From contig NZ_CP022222.1 in assembly GCF_009930815.1 (NCBI RefSeq), positions 4,630,501 through 4,694,500 of the forward strand: a stretch of 64,000 nucleotides of DNA, read 5' to 3'. Shown here in pieces: positions 35,476 to 43,615 of this stretch. The position numbers and the translations under genes are program-made. How positions within the stretch are numbered: the stretch's first letter is position 1; each line of letters begins with the position of its first letter. Below the pieces are notes generated by a model that saw only the letters and a program-made list of their open reading frames with translations, was not told where the DNA came from and did not search any database. Origin of the DNA: Bradyrhizobium sp. CCBAU 051011. Its GTDB lineage: Bacteria; Pseudomonadota; Alphaproteobacteria; Rhizobiales; Xanthobacteraceae.

Positions 35476-36300
35476 ATGCCACGCATATTGATGACTGGCG
35501 CTGCCGGCGGGATCGGCACATCCCTGCGCAAGCTGTTGCCGCCGATCTATCCCGACCTGCTGCTGAGCGATTTGAAGGCGCCAGCCGATCTCGGCAAGGA
35601 CGAAAAGTTCAAGGCGGCCGATCTCGCCGATATGGCGCAAGTCGAGGCGATCTGCGAAGGCGTCGACGGCATCCTGCATTTTGGCGGCTACTCGGTCGAA
35701 GGTCCCTGGGATTCGATCCTGCAGTCCAACATCATCGGCGGCTACAACCTGTTCGAGGCCGCGCGGAAAAAGGGCGTCAAGCGCGTGGTGTTCGCCTCGT
35801 CGAACCACGCGGTCGGCTTCTATCCCCGCCATCACCGGATCGGCACCGACGTCACCGCGCGCCCCGACAGCCGCTACGGTGTCAGCAAGGTGTTCGGCGA
35901 AGCGGTAGGCGCGCTCTATGCCGACAAGCACGGGCTCGGCGTCACCTGCTTGCGGATCGGCAATTTCGGCGAGATGCCGCTCGACCATCGCCGGCTGTCG
36001 ATATGGCTGAAGCCGGAGGACCTGGTGCAGCTTTGCCGCATCGGGCTCGATCATCCCGACATCCATTTCGAGATCTTCTACGGCGCCTCCTATAACGAGC
36101 GCGCCTGGTGGGACAATCACCGCGCCTATGAATTGGGCTATCGCCCGACCGGCAGGGCTGAGGATTTCCGCGAACATGCGATGGCCGAGCAGGCCAAGCT
36201 GAAGCCGGACCCGGTCGGCGATTACTACCAGGGTGGCACGTTCTGCAGCATGGAGTTCGACGGGGACAGGGATCGGATCGTGGATTGGAGCAAACGCTAG
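35476..36300 (+). CDS. NAD-dependent epimerase/dehydratase family, uronate dehydrogenase-like
   Basis: 274 aa, the size of bacterial uronate dehydrogenases. The NAD motif GAAGGIG lies at residues 8-14 and the catalytic pair Tyr134-xxx-Lys138 in SRYGVSK. FASSNHAVGFYPRHHRIGTD and GNFGEMP are typical of the Udh subgroup. The reaction would be oxidation of a hexuronate or related sugar to its aldarolactone, which the adjacent SMP-30 enzyme could open. Its stop codon overlaps by four bases the end of the convergent GntR gene. Confidence 0.82.
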   Translation: MPRILMTGAAGGIGTSLRKLLPPIYPDLLLSDLKAPADLGKDEKFKAADLADMAQVEAICEGVDGILHFGGYSVEGPWDSILQSNIIGGYNLFEAARKKGVKRVVFASSNHAVGFYPRHHRIGTDVTARPDSRYGVSKVFGEAVGALYADKHGLGVTCLRIGNFGEMPLDHRRLSIWLKPEDLVQLCRIGLDHPDIHFEIFYGASYNERAWWDNHRAYELGYRPTGRAEDFREHAMAEQAKLKPDPVGDYYQGGTFCSMEFDGDRDRIVDWSKR

Positions 36301-36989
36301 CGCTTGCTCTCATCCGCGGCGATCCGCCCGAGATAATCCGACTTGCTGAACTGCATGTGATCGACACAGAGCTGCGCCAGCGCCCAGCTGTCGCGGCCCT
36401 TCAACAGCTCGATCATCAATTCGTGCTGGCGGCGCGACAGCGCCAGGCCGTCACGGTCGGCGAGATTCTTGGCGCGCATCGGCAGCGTCAGGTTCATGTA
36501 GTCCTGCAGCGAGCGCACCAGATAGGGGTTGCCGCAGGCGGAAAACAGCGCGACGTGAAAGGCATCATTGGTCTCGTGGATGCCGCGCAGATCCTGCGCG
36601 TCGGCCTTGGCGCAATATTGCCGCTGCAGTTCGTTCAACTGCTCGATCAGGCCGGCGGGGGTGGGCAGGGTGATCATCAGCGCCGCCTGCCGCGTCAGCA
36701 TTTCCCGCACCTCGTAGATCTGGCGAACCTCCTCGGCCGAATAGAACCGCACCGTGGCGCCGATGTTTTTCTCGCGCAGCACGATGCCCTGGCGTTCGAG
36801 CTGGAACAGCGCCTGGCGGACAAAATGCCGGCTGGCGCCGTAGCGCTGCATCAGCGTGTCCTCGACCAGCCGCAAACCCGGCGCGAAGCGGCCGAAGATG
36901 ATGTCCTCTTCCAGCCGGCGGATGACCTCCGCCTGCTCCTCCTCGCGCGTCGGCGCGGAAGTCTCGGTCAATGATTCCTGCGGCTTCAT
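36297..36989 (-). CDS. GntR-family regulator, FadR/FCD subgroup
   Basis: 230 aa from ATG 36989 with GGGAGG eight bases upstream. The N-terminal winged helix reads RRLEEDIIFGRFAPGLRLVE then YGASRHFVRQALFQLERQGI. The C-terminal FCD ligand domain follows, with EVREMLTRQAALMI and HETNDAFHVALFSACGNPYL. FCD regulators commonly respond to sugar acids. It overlaps a truncated oxidoreductase remnant by ATGA and lies between the uronate-type genes and the dehydratase, whose promoter carries two matching palindromes. Confidence 0.88.
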   Translation of the reverse strand: MKPQESLTETSAPTREEEQAEVIRRLEEDIIFGRFAPGLRLVEDTLMQRYGASRHFVRQALFQLERQGIVLREKNIGATVRFYSAEEVRQIYEVREMLTRQAALMITLPTPAGLIEQLNELQRQYCAKADAQDLRGIHETNDAFHVALFSACGNPYLVRSLQDYMNLTLPMRAKNLADRDGLALSRRQHELMIELLKGRDSWALAQLCVDHMQFSKSDYLGRIAADESKR

Positions 36990-37168
36990 CGCGAGGCCTC
37001 CCAGCCCGACAGCCGATAGCAATCCTCGACCCGCCGCAAGGTCTCGAGATTATCCTGCGGCGCCGTCTCGAAGGGCGAGTCGTCGCGAAGCGCGGTCACG
37101 AAATGCGCGATCGTCCGGCTATTCGAACCTTGATACTCGACTGCGAGATCGCGCAATGGTTGGATCAT
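36986..37168 (-). pseudogene. C-terminal remnant of a Gfo/Idh/MocA-type oxidoreductase
   Basis: Only 60 codons remain. The text SNSRTIAHFVTALRDDSPFE followed by TAPQDNLETLRRVEDCYRLS resembles the extreme C-terminus of Gfo/Idh/MocA oxidoreductases. Upstream in this frame a stop is reached after about ten more codons, at the operator region. The four-base ATGA overlap with the GntR gene is the kind of coupling expected in an intact operon, so a longer gene was probably deleted. A genuine small protein cannot be excluded. Confidence 0.5.
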
Positions 37169-37210
37169 GAGCGCGTTTCCAGTTTGGACCGGAAATCAGC
37201 ATGCACGCGC

Positions 37211-37225
37211 ATTATTGTCAATAAT
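37211..37225. promoter_or_regulatory. Palindromic operator ATTATTGTCAATAAT
   Basis: Perfect 7-bp arms ATTATTG / CAATAAT around one base, 108 bp upstream of the dehydratase ATG. The size and AT-rich arms fit FadR/FCD-type GntR operators, and the GntR gene is the nearest regulator. The matching site lies at 37273. Confidence 0.6.
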
Positions 37226-37272
37226 GCTGCTGTTTATCGACGATATGCTCGCCTCGAAGGGTCGAGTGATCG

Positions 37273-37287
37273 AATATTGACAATAAT
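37273..37287. promoter_or_regulatory. Second operator copy AATATTGACAATAAT
   Basis: The same palindrome as at 37211 read on the other strand, with one arm mismatch and a centre-to-centre spacing of 62 bp. Two sites at this distance could allow looping or block the promoter. It lies 46 bp upstream of the dehydratase start. Confidence 0.6.
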
Positions 37288-37332
37288 CCGCCAGGCTCCT
37301 TAAGTGTCCCAGGAAACGACAGGAAGAAAAAA

Positions 37333-39039
37333 ATGGCCGACGGACTTCGCAAGGGACTGACGAGTTATGGCGACGCTGGCTTCTCGCTGTTCCTGCGCAA
37401 GGCCTTCATCAAGGCCATGGGCTATTCCGACGATGCGCTCAATCGGCCGATCGTCGGTATCATCAATACCTACAGCGACTACAATCCCTGTCACGGCAAC
37501 GTTCCGCAGATCATCGAAGCCGTGAAGCGCGGCGTGATGTTATCGGGCGCGATGCCGATGGTGTTCCCGACGATTTCGATTGCTGAGAGCTTTGCGCATC
37601 CGACCTCGATGTATCTGCGCAATCTGATGGCGATGGATACCGAGGAGATGATCCGCGCCCAGCCGATGGACGCGGTGGTGGTGATCGGCGGGTGCGACAA
37701 GACCCTGCCGGCGCAGATTATGGCCGCGGTGTCCGCCGATCTGCCGACCGTCGTCATTCCCGTGGGACCGATGGTGGTCGGGCATCACAGGGGCGAGGTA
37801 CTGGGCGCTTGCACCGATTGCCGGCGGCTGTGGGCAAAATATCGGGCCGGCGAAATTGATGATATCGAGATCGAAGATGTCAACGGCCGGCTCGCGCCAT
37901 CGGTCGGCACCTGTATGGTGATGGGCACCGCCAGCACCATGGCGTGTGTTACCGAGGCGCTGGGGCTGTCGCTGCCGATGAGCGCAACGATTCCTGCACC
38001 GCATGCCGAGCGATTTCGTTCGGCGGAAGCAAGCGGCAGGGTGGCGGCCGCGCTGGCCAAGGCAAAGGGGCCAAAGCCCAGCGAATTGCTGACGCCCGCG
38101 TCGTTCCGCAATGCGCAGGTGGTGCTGCAGGCGATCGGTGGCTCGACCAATGGCCTGATCCATCTCACCGCGATCGCCCATCGCTCGCCGCACAAGATCG
38201 ACCTCGAAACATTCGACAAGCTCGGCCGCGAGGTGCCCGTGCTCGTCGATCTGAAGCCGTCGGGCGAGCATTACATGGAGCACTTCCATCATGCCGGCGG
38301 CGTGCCGAAATTGATGGCGCAACTCGGCGACCTCATCGATCTCGACGCAAAGACAATTACGGGGCAGACGCTGCGCGAGGTTGTGGCTGAAGCGGAAGAT
38401 GTTCCGGGACAGGACGCGATCCGTCCGCGCGACAATCCGATCAAGGCTGAAGGCGCAATGGCGGTGCTGCACGGCAACCTTGCGCCGCGCGGGGCCGTCA
38501 TCAAGCAATCAGCGGCGAGCCCGAAACTGCTGCAGCATACCGGCCGCGCCGTGGTGTTCGAATCCGTCGAGGATATGACGCTGCGGGTCGACGATCCCGA
38601 TCTCGACGTCAACGCCGACGACGTGCTGGTGCTGCGCAATGCCGGCCCCAAGGGCGCGCCGGGCATGCCAGAAGCCGGCTATCTGCCGATTCCGAAGAAA
38701 CTCGCACGCGGCGGCACCAAGGACATGGTGCGCATATCGGACGCGCGCATGAGCGGCACGGCGTTCGGCACCATCGTGCTGCATATCACCCCGGAATCGG
38801 CCGTCGGCGGCCCGCTCGCGCTGGTGAAGAACGGTGACATGATCCGCCTCGACGTCGCCAAGCGCAGCATCGACCTGCTTATCGATGATGCCGAACTTGA
38901 GAAGCGCCGCGCGGCGCTCGCGCCGGCCGCGACGCCCGATTGGGCGAGGCGCGGCTATGCGCATTTGTTCAACGAGACCATTTTGCAAGCCGACGAGGGC
39001 TGCGACTTCGACTTCATGCGCGGGCAGGGGAAGGACTAG
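37333..39039 (+). CDS. IlvD/Edd-family sugar-acid dehydratase
   Basis: 568 aa from ATG 37333. The iron-sulfur cysteines of the family are placed: Cys53 (NPCHG), Cys121 (GGCDKT) and Cys194 (VGTCMVMG). Other signatures are GDAGFSLFLRKAFIKAM and LHGNLAPRGAVIKQSA. The family includes dihydroxyacid, phosphogluconate and aldonate (arabonate, xylonate, galactonate-type) dehydratases; the GntR, Udh and SMP-30 neighbours favour a sugar acid. It would convert an aldonate to a 2-keto-3-deoxy acid. Transcription is probably controlled through the two palindromes upstream. Confidence 0.88.
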   Translation: MADGLRKGLTSYGDAGFSLFLRKAFIKAMGYSDDALNRPIVGIINTYSDYNPCHGNVPQIIEAVKRGVMLSGAMPMVFPTISIAESFAHPTSMYLRNLMAMDTEEMIRAQPMDAVVVIGGCDKTLPAQIMAAVSADLPTVVIPVGPMVVGHHRGEVLGACTDCRRLWAKYRAGEIDDIEIEDVNGRLAPSVGTCMVMGTASTMACVTEALGLSLPMSATIPAPHAERFRSAEASGRVAAALAKAKGPKPSELLTPASFRNAQVVLQAIGGSTNGLIHLTAIAHRSPHKIDLETFDKLGREVPVLVDLKPSGEHYMEHFHHAGGVPKLMAQLGDLIDLDAKTITGQTLREVVAEAEDVPGQDAIRPRDNPIKAEGAMAVLHGNLAPRGAVIKQSAASPKLLQHTGRAVVFESVEDMTLRVDDPDLDVNADDVLVLRNAGPKGAPGMPEAGYLPIPKKLARGGTKDMVRISDARMSGTAFGTIVLHITPESAVGGPLALVKNGDMIRLDVAKRSIDLLIDDAELEKRRAALAPAATPDWARRGYAHLFNETILQADEGCDFDFMRGQGKD

Positions 39040-39045
39040 CTCGGT

Positions 39046-39155
39046 GGCGTCATGCCCCGCGAAGGCGGGGCATCCAGTACGCCGAGGCGCTGTTGAATTG
39101 AGAGAGCGCAGCGTACTGGATCATCCGCTTTCGCGGATGATGACAGTTGAGCGGA
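39046..39155. repeat. Palindromic intergenic repeat
   Basis: CATGCCCCGCGAAGGCGGGG, then ATCCAGTACGC, is mirrored by GCGTACTGGAT and CATCCGCTTTCGCGGATGAT, giving two hairpins joined by an inverted pair. It lies between the dehydratase and the convergent enoyl-CoA hydratase and may act as a bidirectional transcript end. Confidence 0.6.
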
Positions 39156-39171
39156 CGGCATCAATGCGCCG

Positions 39172-39963
39172 CTACTTCCCCTTGCTGGTGAACTTCTTCA
39201 CGGCGACGCGGAAGTCTTCGGTCAGCATGGCGTCGATGATCTTCGCTTCCTCGGCATCGAGCTGCTGCTTTACCGGCGTCACCGCGGCCTGATAGACCAG
39301 CGACTTGGTGCCGGCGATCGCCGCGGGCGGGTTCTGCGCCAGCCGCTCGGCGAATTTGCGTGTTTCCGCTCTTAACTCCGCCGCCGGTACGACGCGGGCG
39401 ACCAGGCCCCATTCATAGGCCTGCTGCGCGGTAAAGCTGTCCTCGGCCAGAAGTATCTGCAGCGCGCGGCGGGTGCCGACGGTGCCGACCATGCCGACTG
39501 TGCTGCCGCCATCAGGCGAGACGCCGATCTTGGCATAGGCCGGCGTGAAGCGGGCGTCGTCGGCGGCGATGCAGAGGTCGGTGACGAAGGCGAGCCCCAT
39601 GCCGGCGCCGGCGGCGGAGCCGTTGACGCTGGAGAGAACGATCTTCGGCATCCGCCGCAGCGTCTCGATGAAGGCATGGTAGTGCTTCAATAGCTCGCCG
39701 ACCACGGGCGCCACTGTATCGTTGGCGGCGGCGGCGCCAATGGTCTGCAAATCGCCGCCGGCCGAGAAGGCGCGGCCTTCGCCCTCGATCACCAGCACGC
39801 GGACAGCGTCATTGCCCTCGACCTCCGCGCCGAGCTGTTCGAGCTTCTGTGCGATCGACAGATTGATCGAATTGAAGGCCGCGGGGCGGTTGAGGGTAAT
39901 GGTCGCAATCGGGCCCTCGATCCTGAGCAGGGCAGGGGCGGCGGTATCATCGGAAGTCGACAT
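39172..39963 (-). CDS. Enoyl-CoA hydratase/isomerase family protein
   Basis: 263 aa from ATG 39963 with GAGG seven bases upstream. Crotonase-fold signatures are present: ATITLNRPAAFNSINLSI, the oxyanion loop FSAGGDL, and SSVNGSAAGAGMGLAFVTDL. The glutamate pair of classical hydratases is not obvious (GGSTVGMVGTVGTRRALQIL), so isomerase or another crotonase activity is possible. It acts on acyl-CoA in the cytoplasm. No other fatty-acid genes are adjacent. Confidence 0.85.
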   Translation of the reverse strand: MSTSDDTAAPALLRIEGPIATITLNRPAAFNSINLSIAQKLEQLGAEVEGNDAVRVLVIEGEGRAFSAGGDLQTIGAAAANDTVAPVVGELLKHYHAFIETLRRMPKIVLSSVNGSAAGAGMGLAFVTDLCIAADDARFTPAYAKIGVSPDGGSTVGMVGTVGTRRALQILLAEDSFTAQQAYEWGLVARVVPAAELRAETRKFAERLAQNPPAAIAGTKSLVYQAAVTPVKQQLDAEEAKIIDAMLTEDFRVAVKKFTSKGK

Positions 39964-40196
39964 GGCAAGGCCTCGGGGCGCGAGGGTGGGCCGGCATTTA
40001 AATAGAGAAGTCAGGAGGTGACAATCCCCGGGCTGGACCGGCAAAAATGCGGCAAAGGCCGCCCTCAGGGCCACCGACGCCCTTGCGTCTCCTCGTGCCA
40101 TGAGGTCAGATAGCATCTGTCATCGTTCGGGACGGACACGAGCGCCGCGCCCAGGGGACGAGACAGGCAAGCCAAAATCACTGGAGAGGAAACGAC

Positions 40197-40238
40197 ATGG
40201 GTCATTCCCGTGTGCTCGAACGTAGGATGTCCCTATGA
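40197..40238 (+). other. 13-codon leader ORF coupled to the flavoprotein gene
   Basis: ATG 40197 has a far better ribosome site (GGAGAGGAAACGAC) than the flavoprotein ATG. The frame encodes MGHSRVLERRMSL and its TGA overlaps the flavoprotein ATG as ATGA at 40235-40238. This arrangement predicts translational coupling from a leader peptide. It may instead be fortuitous. Confidence 0.45.
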
Positions 40239-41455
40239 CGGCAGGAACAATTGTCATCATTGGCGCGGGCCACGCCGGCTATCAGCTTGCGGCCTCGCTG
40301 CGCCAGCACGGCTTTTCCGAACGCATCGCGTTGTTGAACGATGAGGGCCATCTGCCGTACCAGCGGCCCCCGCTATCCAAGGCCTATCTGAAAGGAACCG
40401 GCGGGCCCGACAGCCTGATGTTCCGACCGGAAAAATTCTATTCTGATCAGAACATCGACCTGATCTCCGATCGTGCGGTATCGATCGACCGCGCGGCACG
40501 CAAGGTGGCGCTCGCCTCCGGCACATCGCTCGACTATGGCCATCTGGTACTGGCGACCGGCGCCCGCAATCGCCTGCTCGATATTCCCAACGCCAATCTC
40601 GACAGCGTGCGCTATTTGCGGACGCTCGACGAAAGCCAGTCCCTGCGTGACTACATCACGGAAGGCCAGCGCGTCGTTGTCATCGGTGCCGGCTTTATCG
40701 GGCTGGAGTTCGCAGCGACGGCCCGGGCCAAGGGTCTCGAAGTCGACGTCGTCGAGCTTGCCCCGCGCGTGATGGCGCGCGCGGTGACGGCCGAGATCTC
40801 GGAGTTCTTCCAGTTGCGGCATACCGCGGCCGGCATTCACATTCATCTGGGTGTGCAGGTCACCAGTATCGAGAGCGACGGCCACAAGGTCACCGGCGTC
40901 AGCCTCAGCGATGGCCGGCACCTGAAAGCCGACCTGATCGTGGTCGGCGTCGGCGTGTTGCCCAATGTCGAGCTGGCGGCGCAGGCCGGCCTGCCGGTGG
41001 CGTCGGGGATCATCGTCGACGAGCATCTGCTCACCGCCGATCCCGATATTTCGGCGATCGGCGATTGCGCGCTCTATGAAAGCCCGCGCTTCGGCGGCTC
41101 GCTGCGGCTGGAGTCGGTGCAGAACGCCACCGACCACGCGCGCTGCGTCGCGGCCCGGCTGACCGGCGATGCCAAACCCTATGATGGCGTGCCGTGGTTC
41201 TGGAGCGATCAGGGTCCCGACAAGCTGCAGATGGTGGGACTGACCACCGGCTACGACCGCGTGGTGGTGCGCGGCGATCAGGCCCAGGCCGCGTTCTCCG
41301 CCTTTTGCTACAGGGATGGACGTCTAGTCGGCATCGAATCCGTCAACCGCGCGGGCGATCACATGTTCGGACGACGTCTGTTTGCCGTGAACGGATCAAT
41401 CACGCCGGAGCAGGCGGCGGACACTGGCTTCGACCTGAAGAGTGCGCTGACTTAA
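40235..41455 (+). CDS. FAD-dependent ferredoxin/rubredoxin reductase-like protein
   Basis: 406 aa. Two dinucleotide-binding motifs are visible: VIIGAGHAGYQLAASL at the N-terminus for FAD and VVVIGAGFIGLEFAATARAK for NAD(P)H. ISAIGDCALYESPRFGGSLR is the second FAD motif and GVPWFWSDQGPDKLQMVGL the C-terminal domain. It closely resembles putidaredoxin/palustrisredoxin reductases that deliver electrons to P450 systems. No ferredoxin gene is adjacent; a P450 gene lies 17 kb away. Translation probably starts by coupling to a 13-codon leader. Confidence 0.88.
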   Translation: MTAGTIVIIGAGHAGYQLAASLRQHGFSERIALLNDEGHLPYQRPPLSKAYLKGTGGPDSLMFRPEKFYSDQNIDLISDRAVSIDRAARKVALASGTSLDYGHLVLATGARNRLLDIPNANLDSVRYLRTLDESQSLRDYITEGQRVVVIGAGFIGLEFAATARAKGLEVDVVELAPRVMARAVTAEISEFFQLRHTAAGIHIHLGVQVTSIESDGHKVTGVSLSDGRHLKADLIVVGVGVLPNVELAAQAGLPVASGIIVDEHLLTADPDISAIGDCALYESPRFGGSLRLESVQNATDHARCVAARLTGDAKPYDGVPWFWSDQGPDKLQMVGLTTGYDRVVVRGDQAQAAFSAFCYRDGRLVGIESVNRAGDHMFGRRLFAVNGSITPEQAADTGFDLKSALT

Positions 41456-41467
41456 GCCGGATTTGTC

Positions 41468-41550
41468 GGGTGGGCAAAGGCGCATTTGCGCCGTGCCCAC
41501 CATCACGCGCTTCGCAAGAGTGGTGGGCACGCTTCGCTTTGCCCCACCCT
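41468..41550. repeat. Palindromic repeat family A, copy between convergent genes
   Basis: GGGTGGGCAAA on the left and CTTTGCCCCACCCT on the right, with inner GTGCCCACCAT / TGGTGGGCAC. It sits exactly between the convergent flavoprotein and ribokinase genes, a place where a bidirectional terminator would be useful. Confidence 0.75.
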
Positions 41551-41556
41551 ACGAAG

Positions 41557-42477
41557 TCAGGTGCGCTTTGCGAGTAGTTCATCCACTTCGGCCGCCGCCG
41601 GCATCGACGGCGCGGCGCCCATTCGCTGCACGCAGATCGACGCGGCGGCATTGGCGTATGCGAGCGCGTCGCGGATCGGCGTTCCATTGGCAAGCTGCGC
41701 GGCGAGGGCGCCGACGAAGCAATCGCCGGCGCCGGTGGTATCCACGGCCTTAACAGCGCGTCCCGCAATCAGCGAAGGCTCGCCGCCGATCAACGCCAGC
41801 ACGCCGCGCTTGCCCAGCGTAACGCAGATGATGGTGTCCGGGCCGGTTGGAAGGCGCCGCGCTGCCTCAATGAAGCGGGCAGGCTCGTCAGTGTCGTGAA
41901 GCACGCTCTGCGCAAGAAGCCCAAGCTCGGTTTCATTGAGAATGAGGATATCGACGAGTTCGAGCAGCCCGGGAGCACAGGCGAGCGCCGGCGCCGGATT
42001 GAGGATGGTGGTCGCCCCGGCCCCGCGCGCCCGTTTGAAGAAGGCGGCGATGGTCGCTTGCGGAATTTCGAACTGGCTCACCGCGACGTCGCCCTTGGCG
42101 AGCGCAGGCGCGGCAACGTCGTCGGCGCTGACCAGTGCATTGGCGCCGGGCACCACCACGATGGTGTTATCGGCGTCGGCGATGGTGATGACGGCCGTTC
42201 CAGTGTGGATATCCGCGGTGTCCTGGACCAGCGCGAGGTCGACGCCTTGCGCGGCGAGGAACGTCCGCAATTGCTGGCCGAACGCATCTACGCCCAGCCG
42301 GCCGATCAGCGTCGACGGCGCGCCGAGCTTGGCTGCGGCCACCGCCTGGTTGGCGCCCTTGCCGCCCGGAAAATAATGCACGGCTTGGCCGGCGACGGTC
42401 TCGCCGACCTTCGGATGCCGGTCGGCTGTCGCCACCACATCCATGTTGATGCTGCCGGCGACGAAGACGCGCCCCAT
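41557..42477 (-). CDS. Ribokinase-like PfkB carbohydrate kinase
   Basis: 306 aa from ATG 42477. PfkB signatures are complete: VFVAGSINMDVVATADRHPK, FPGGKGANQAVAAAKLGAPS near the N-terminus and the catalytic-base motif AVDTTGAGDCFVGALAAQLA near the C-terminus. It phosphorylates ribose, deoxyribose or a similar sugar, or a nucleoside. It starts two bases after another PfkB kinase gene, so the two are cotranscribed. No sugar transporter is adjacent. Confidence 0.9.
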   Translation of the reverse strand: MGRVFVAGSINMDVVATADRHPKVGETVAGQAVHYFPGGKGANQAVAAAKLGAPSTLIGRLGVDAFGQQLRTFLAAQGVDLALVQDTADIHTGTAVITIADADNTIVVVPGANALVSADDVAAPALAKGDVAVSQFEIPQATIAAFFKRARGAGATTILNPAPALACAPGLLELVDILILNETELGLLAQSVLHDTDEPARFIEAARRLPTGPDTIICVTLGKRGVLALIGGEPSLIAGRAVKAVDTTGAGDCFVGALAAQLANGTPIRDALAYANAAASICVQRMGAAPSMPAAAEVDELLAKRT

Positions 42478-42479
42478 CT

Positions 42480-43391
42480 CTAATCCCAAAATTCCTTCTT
42501 GCGCCCGATCTGGAATTCCTGCTTGACGGCATCGATGTCGGCAAGCGTCGGTAGTCCAGCCTCGTTGCCGAGGCGCTGGATCTTAAAGGTCGAGGCTGCG
42601 CGCGCAAACTCGAAATGCTCGTGCCAGCCTTTCGAGGGATTGTTGAGATACGAAAACACGTAGGCGCCATGGAATACGTCACCAGCGCCGTTGGTATCGA
42701 GCACGCGTTCGCGCGCGATCGGCAGCGCCGGCAGCTTGCGGACCGCGCCGGTCTCGTCATACCAGAGCAGGCCTTGCTCTCCCATGGTGACGCCGCCGAC
42801 CCGGCAGCCGCGGCTCTTGAGATAATCGAGCATCGCTTCCGGCGTCTTGTCCATCTGCTCGCACAGCCGTTCGGCGACGATGGCGACGTCGATGAATTCC
42901 AGCAGTTCATGGGTGTTGGTGCGCAGGCCGCCGCCGTCGAGCGAGGTAAGAATGCCGTCCTCGCGGCAGAGCTTGGCATAATGGATGGCGGCATCCGGCT
43001 GGTGGCCGTCGATATGCAGCGCGCGGCAGCCCTTCAGGTTCAGCATCGGGAAGGGATGAATGTGCTCGTCGTCGCGGCAGCGCACGATGGCGCGCTTGCC
43101 TTCCTTCGGCATGATGAACGACAGCGAGGAGGAATTGACCTTGCGCGGGTGGATCGAGATTCCGTATTTCGCGGCCATGTCCTGAAACATGCGGCCTAGC
43201 CAGTCGTTCGCGACGGTGGCGATCAGGTCGGGCACGATGCCGAGCTTGGCGCAGCAGAACGCTGCGGTGACGGCGTTGCCACCAAACGACACTGCATAGG
43301 CGGAGGCCACATGTTTTTCGTCGCCGGTCGGCATGTGGTCCGTGATGAAGGTAACGTCGATATAGGTCTGTCCGATGAAGAGAGCCTGCAT
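42480..43391 (-). CDS. PfkB-family carbohydrate kinase
   Basis: 303 aa from ATG 43391 (GGAAAAC upstream). It starts MQALFIGQTYIDVTFITDHM and carries AVSFGGNAVTAAFCCAKLG and the C-terminal catalytic motif LDTNGAGDVFHGAYVFSYL. It diverges from the ribokinase encoded next (41557-42477), so this is not a recent duplication. The C-terminal half includes FKIQRLGNEAGLPTLADIDA. Substrate unknown; it may act on a different step of the same pathway. The 224-bp gap to the divergent dehydrogenase gene holds the promoters. Confidence 0.85.
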   Translation of the reverse strand: MQALFIGQTYIDVTFITDHMPTGDEKHVASAYAVSFGGNAVTAAFCCAKLGIVPDLIATVANDWLGRMFQDMAAKYGISIHPRKVNSSSLSFIMPKEGKRAIVRCRDDEHIHPFPMLNLKGCRALHIDGHQPDAAIHYAKLCREDGILTSLDGGGLRTNTHELLEFIDVAIVAERLCEQMDKTPEAMLDYLKSRGCRVGGVTMGEQGLLWYDETGAVRKLPALPIARERVLDTNGAGDVFHGAYVFSYLNNPSKGWHEHFEFARAASTFKIQRLGNEAGLPTLADIDAVKQEFQIGRKKEFWD

Positions 43392-43615
43392 TCGTTTTCC
43401 GTCATGAGCTGAGGGGTGGTCCCGGCCCGGCGCACACACATTAGCACCGGTTATCGGATGCATTCGCCGAAATTATTCGCAACCGTGCCGTCTTTGCAGC
43501 TTGAGATGGGAGTATGAGGAGAATACGACCGTCCTTAGGGGCTCGGGTATAGGTCAGTATAACGGCTGACGGCTGCCCGGGTTTCCCGGCGGTGCGACAA
43601 AAGTGGAGGGAATTG

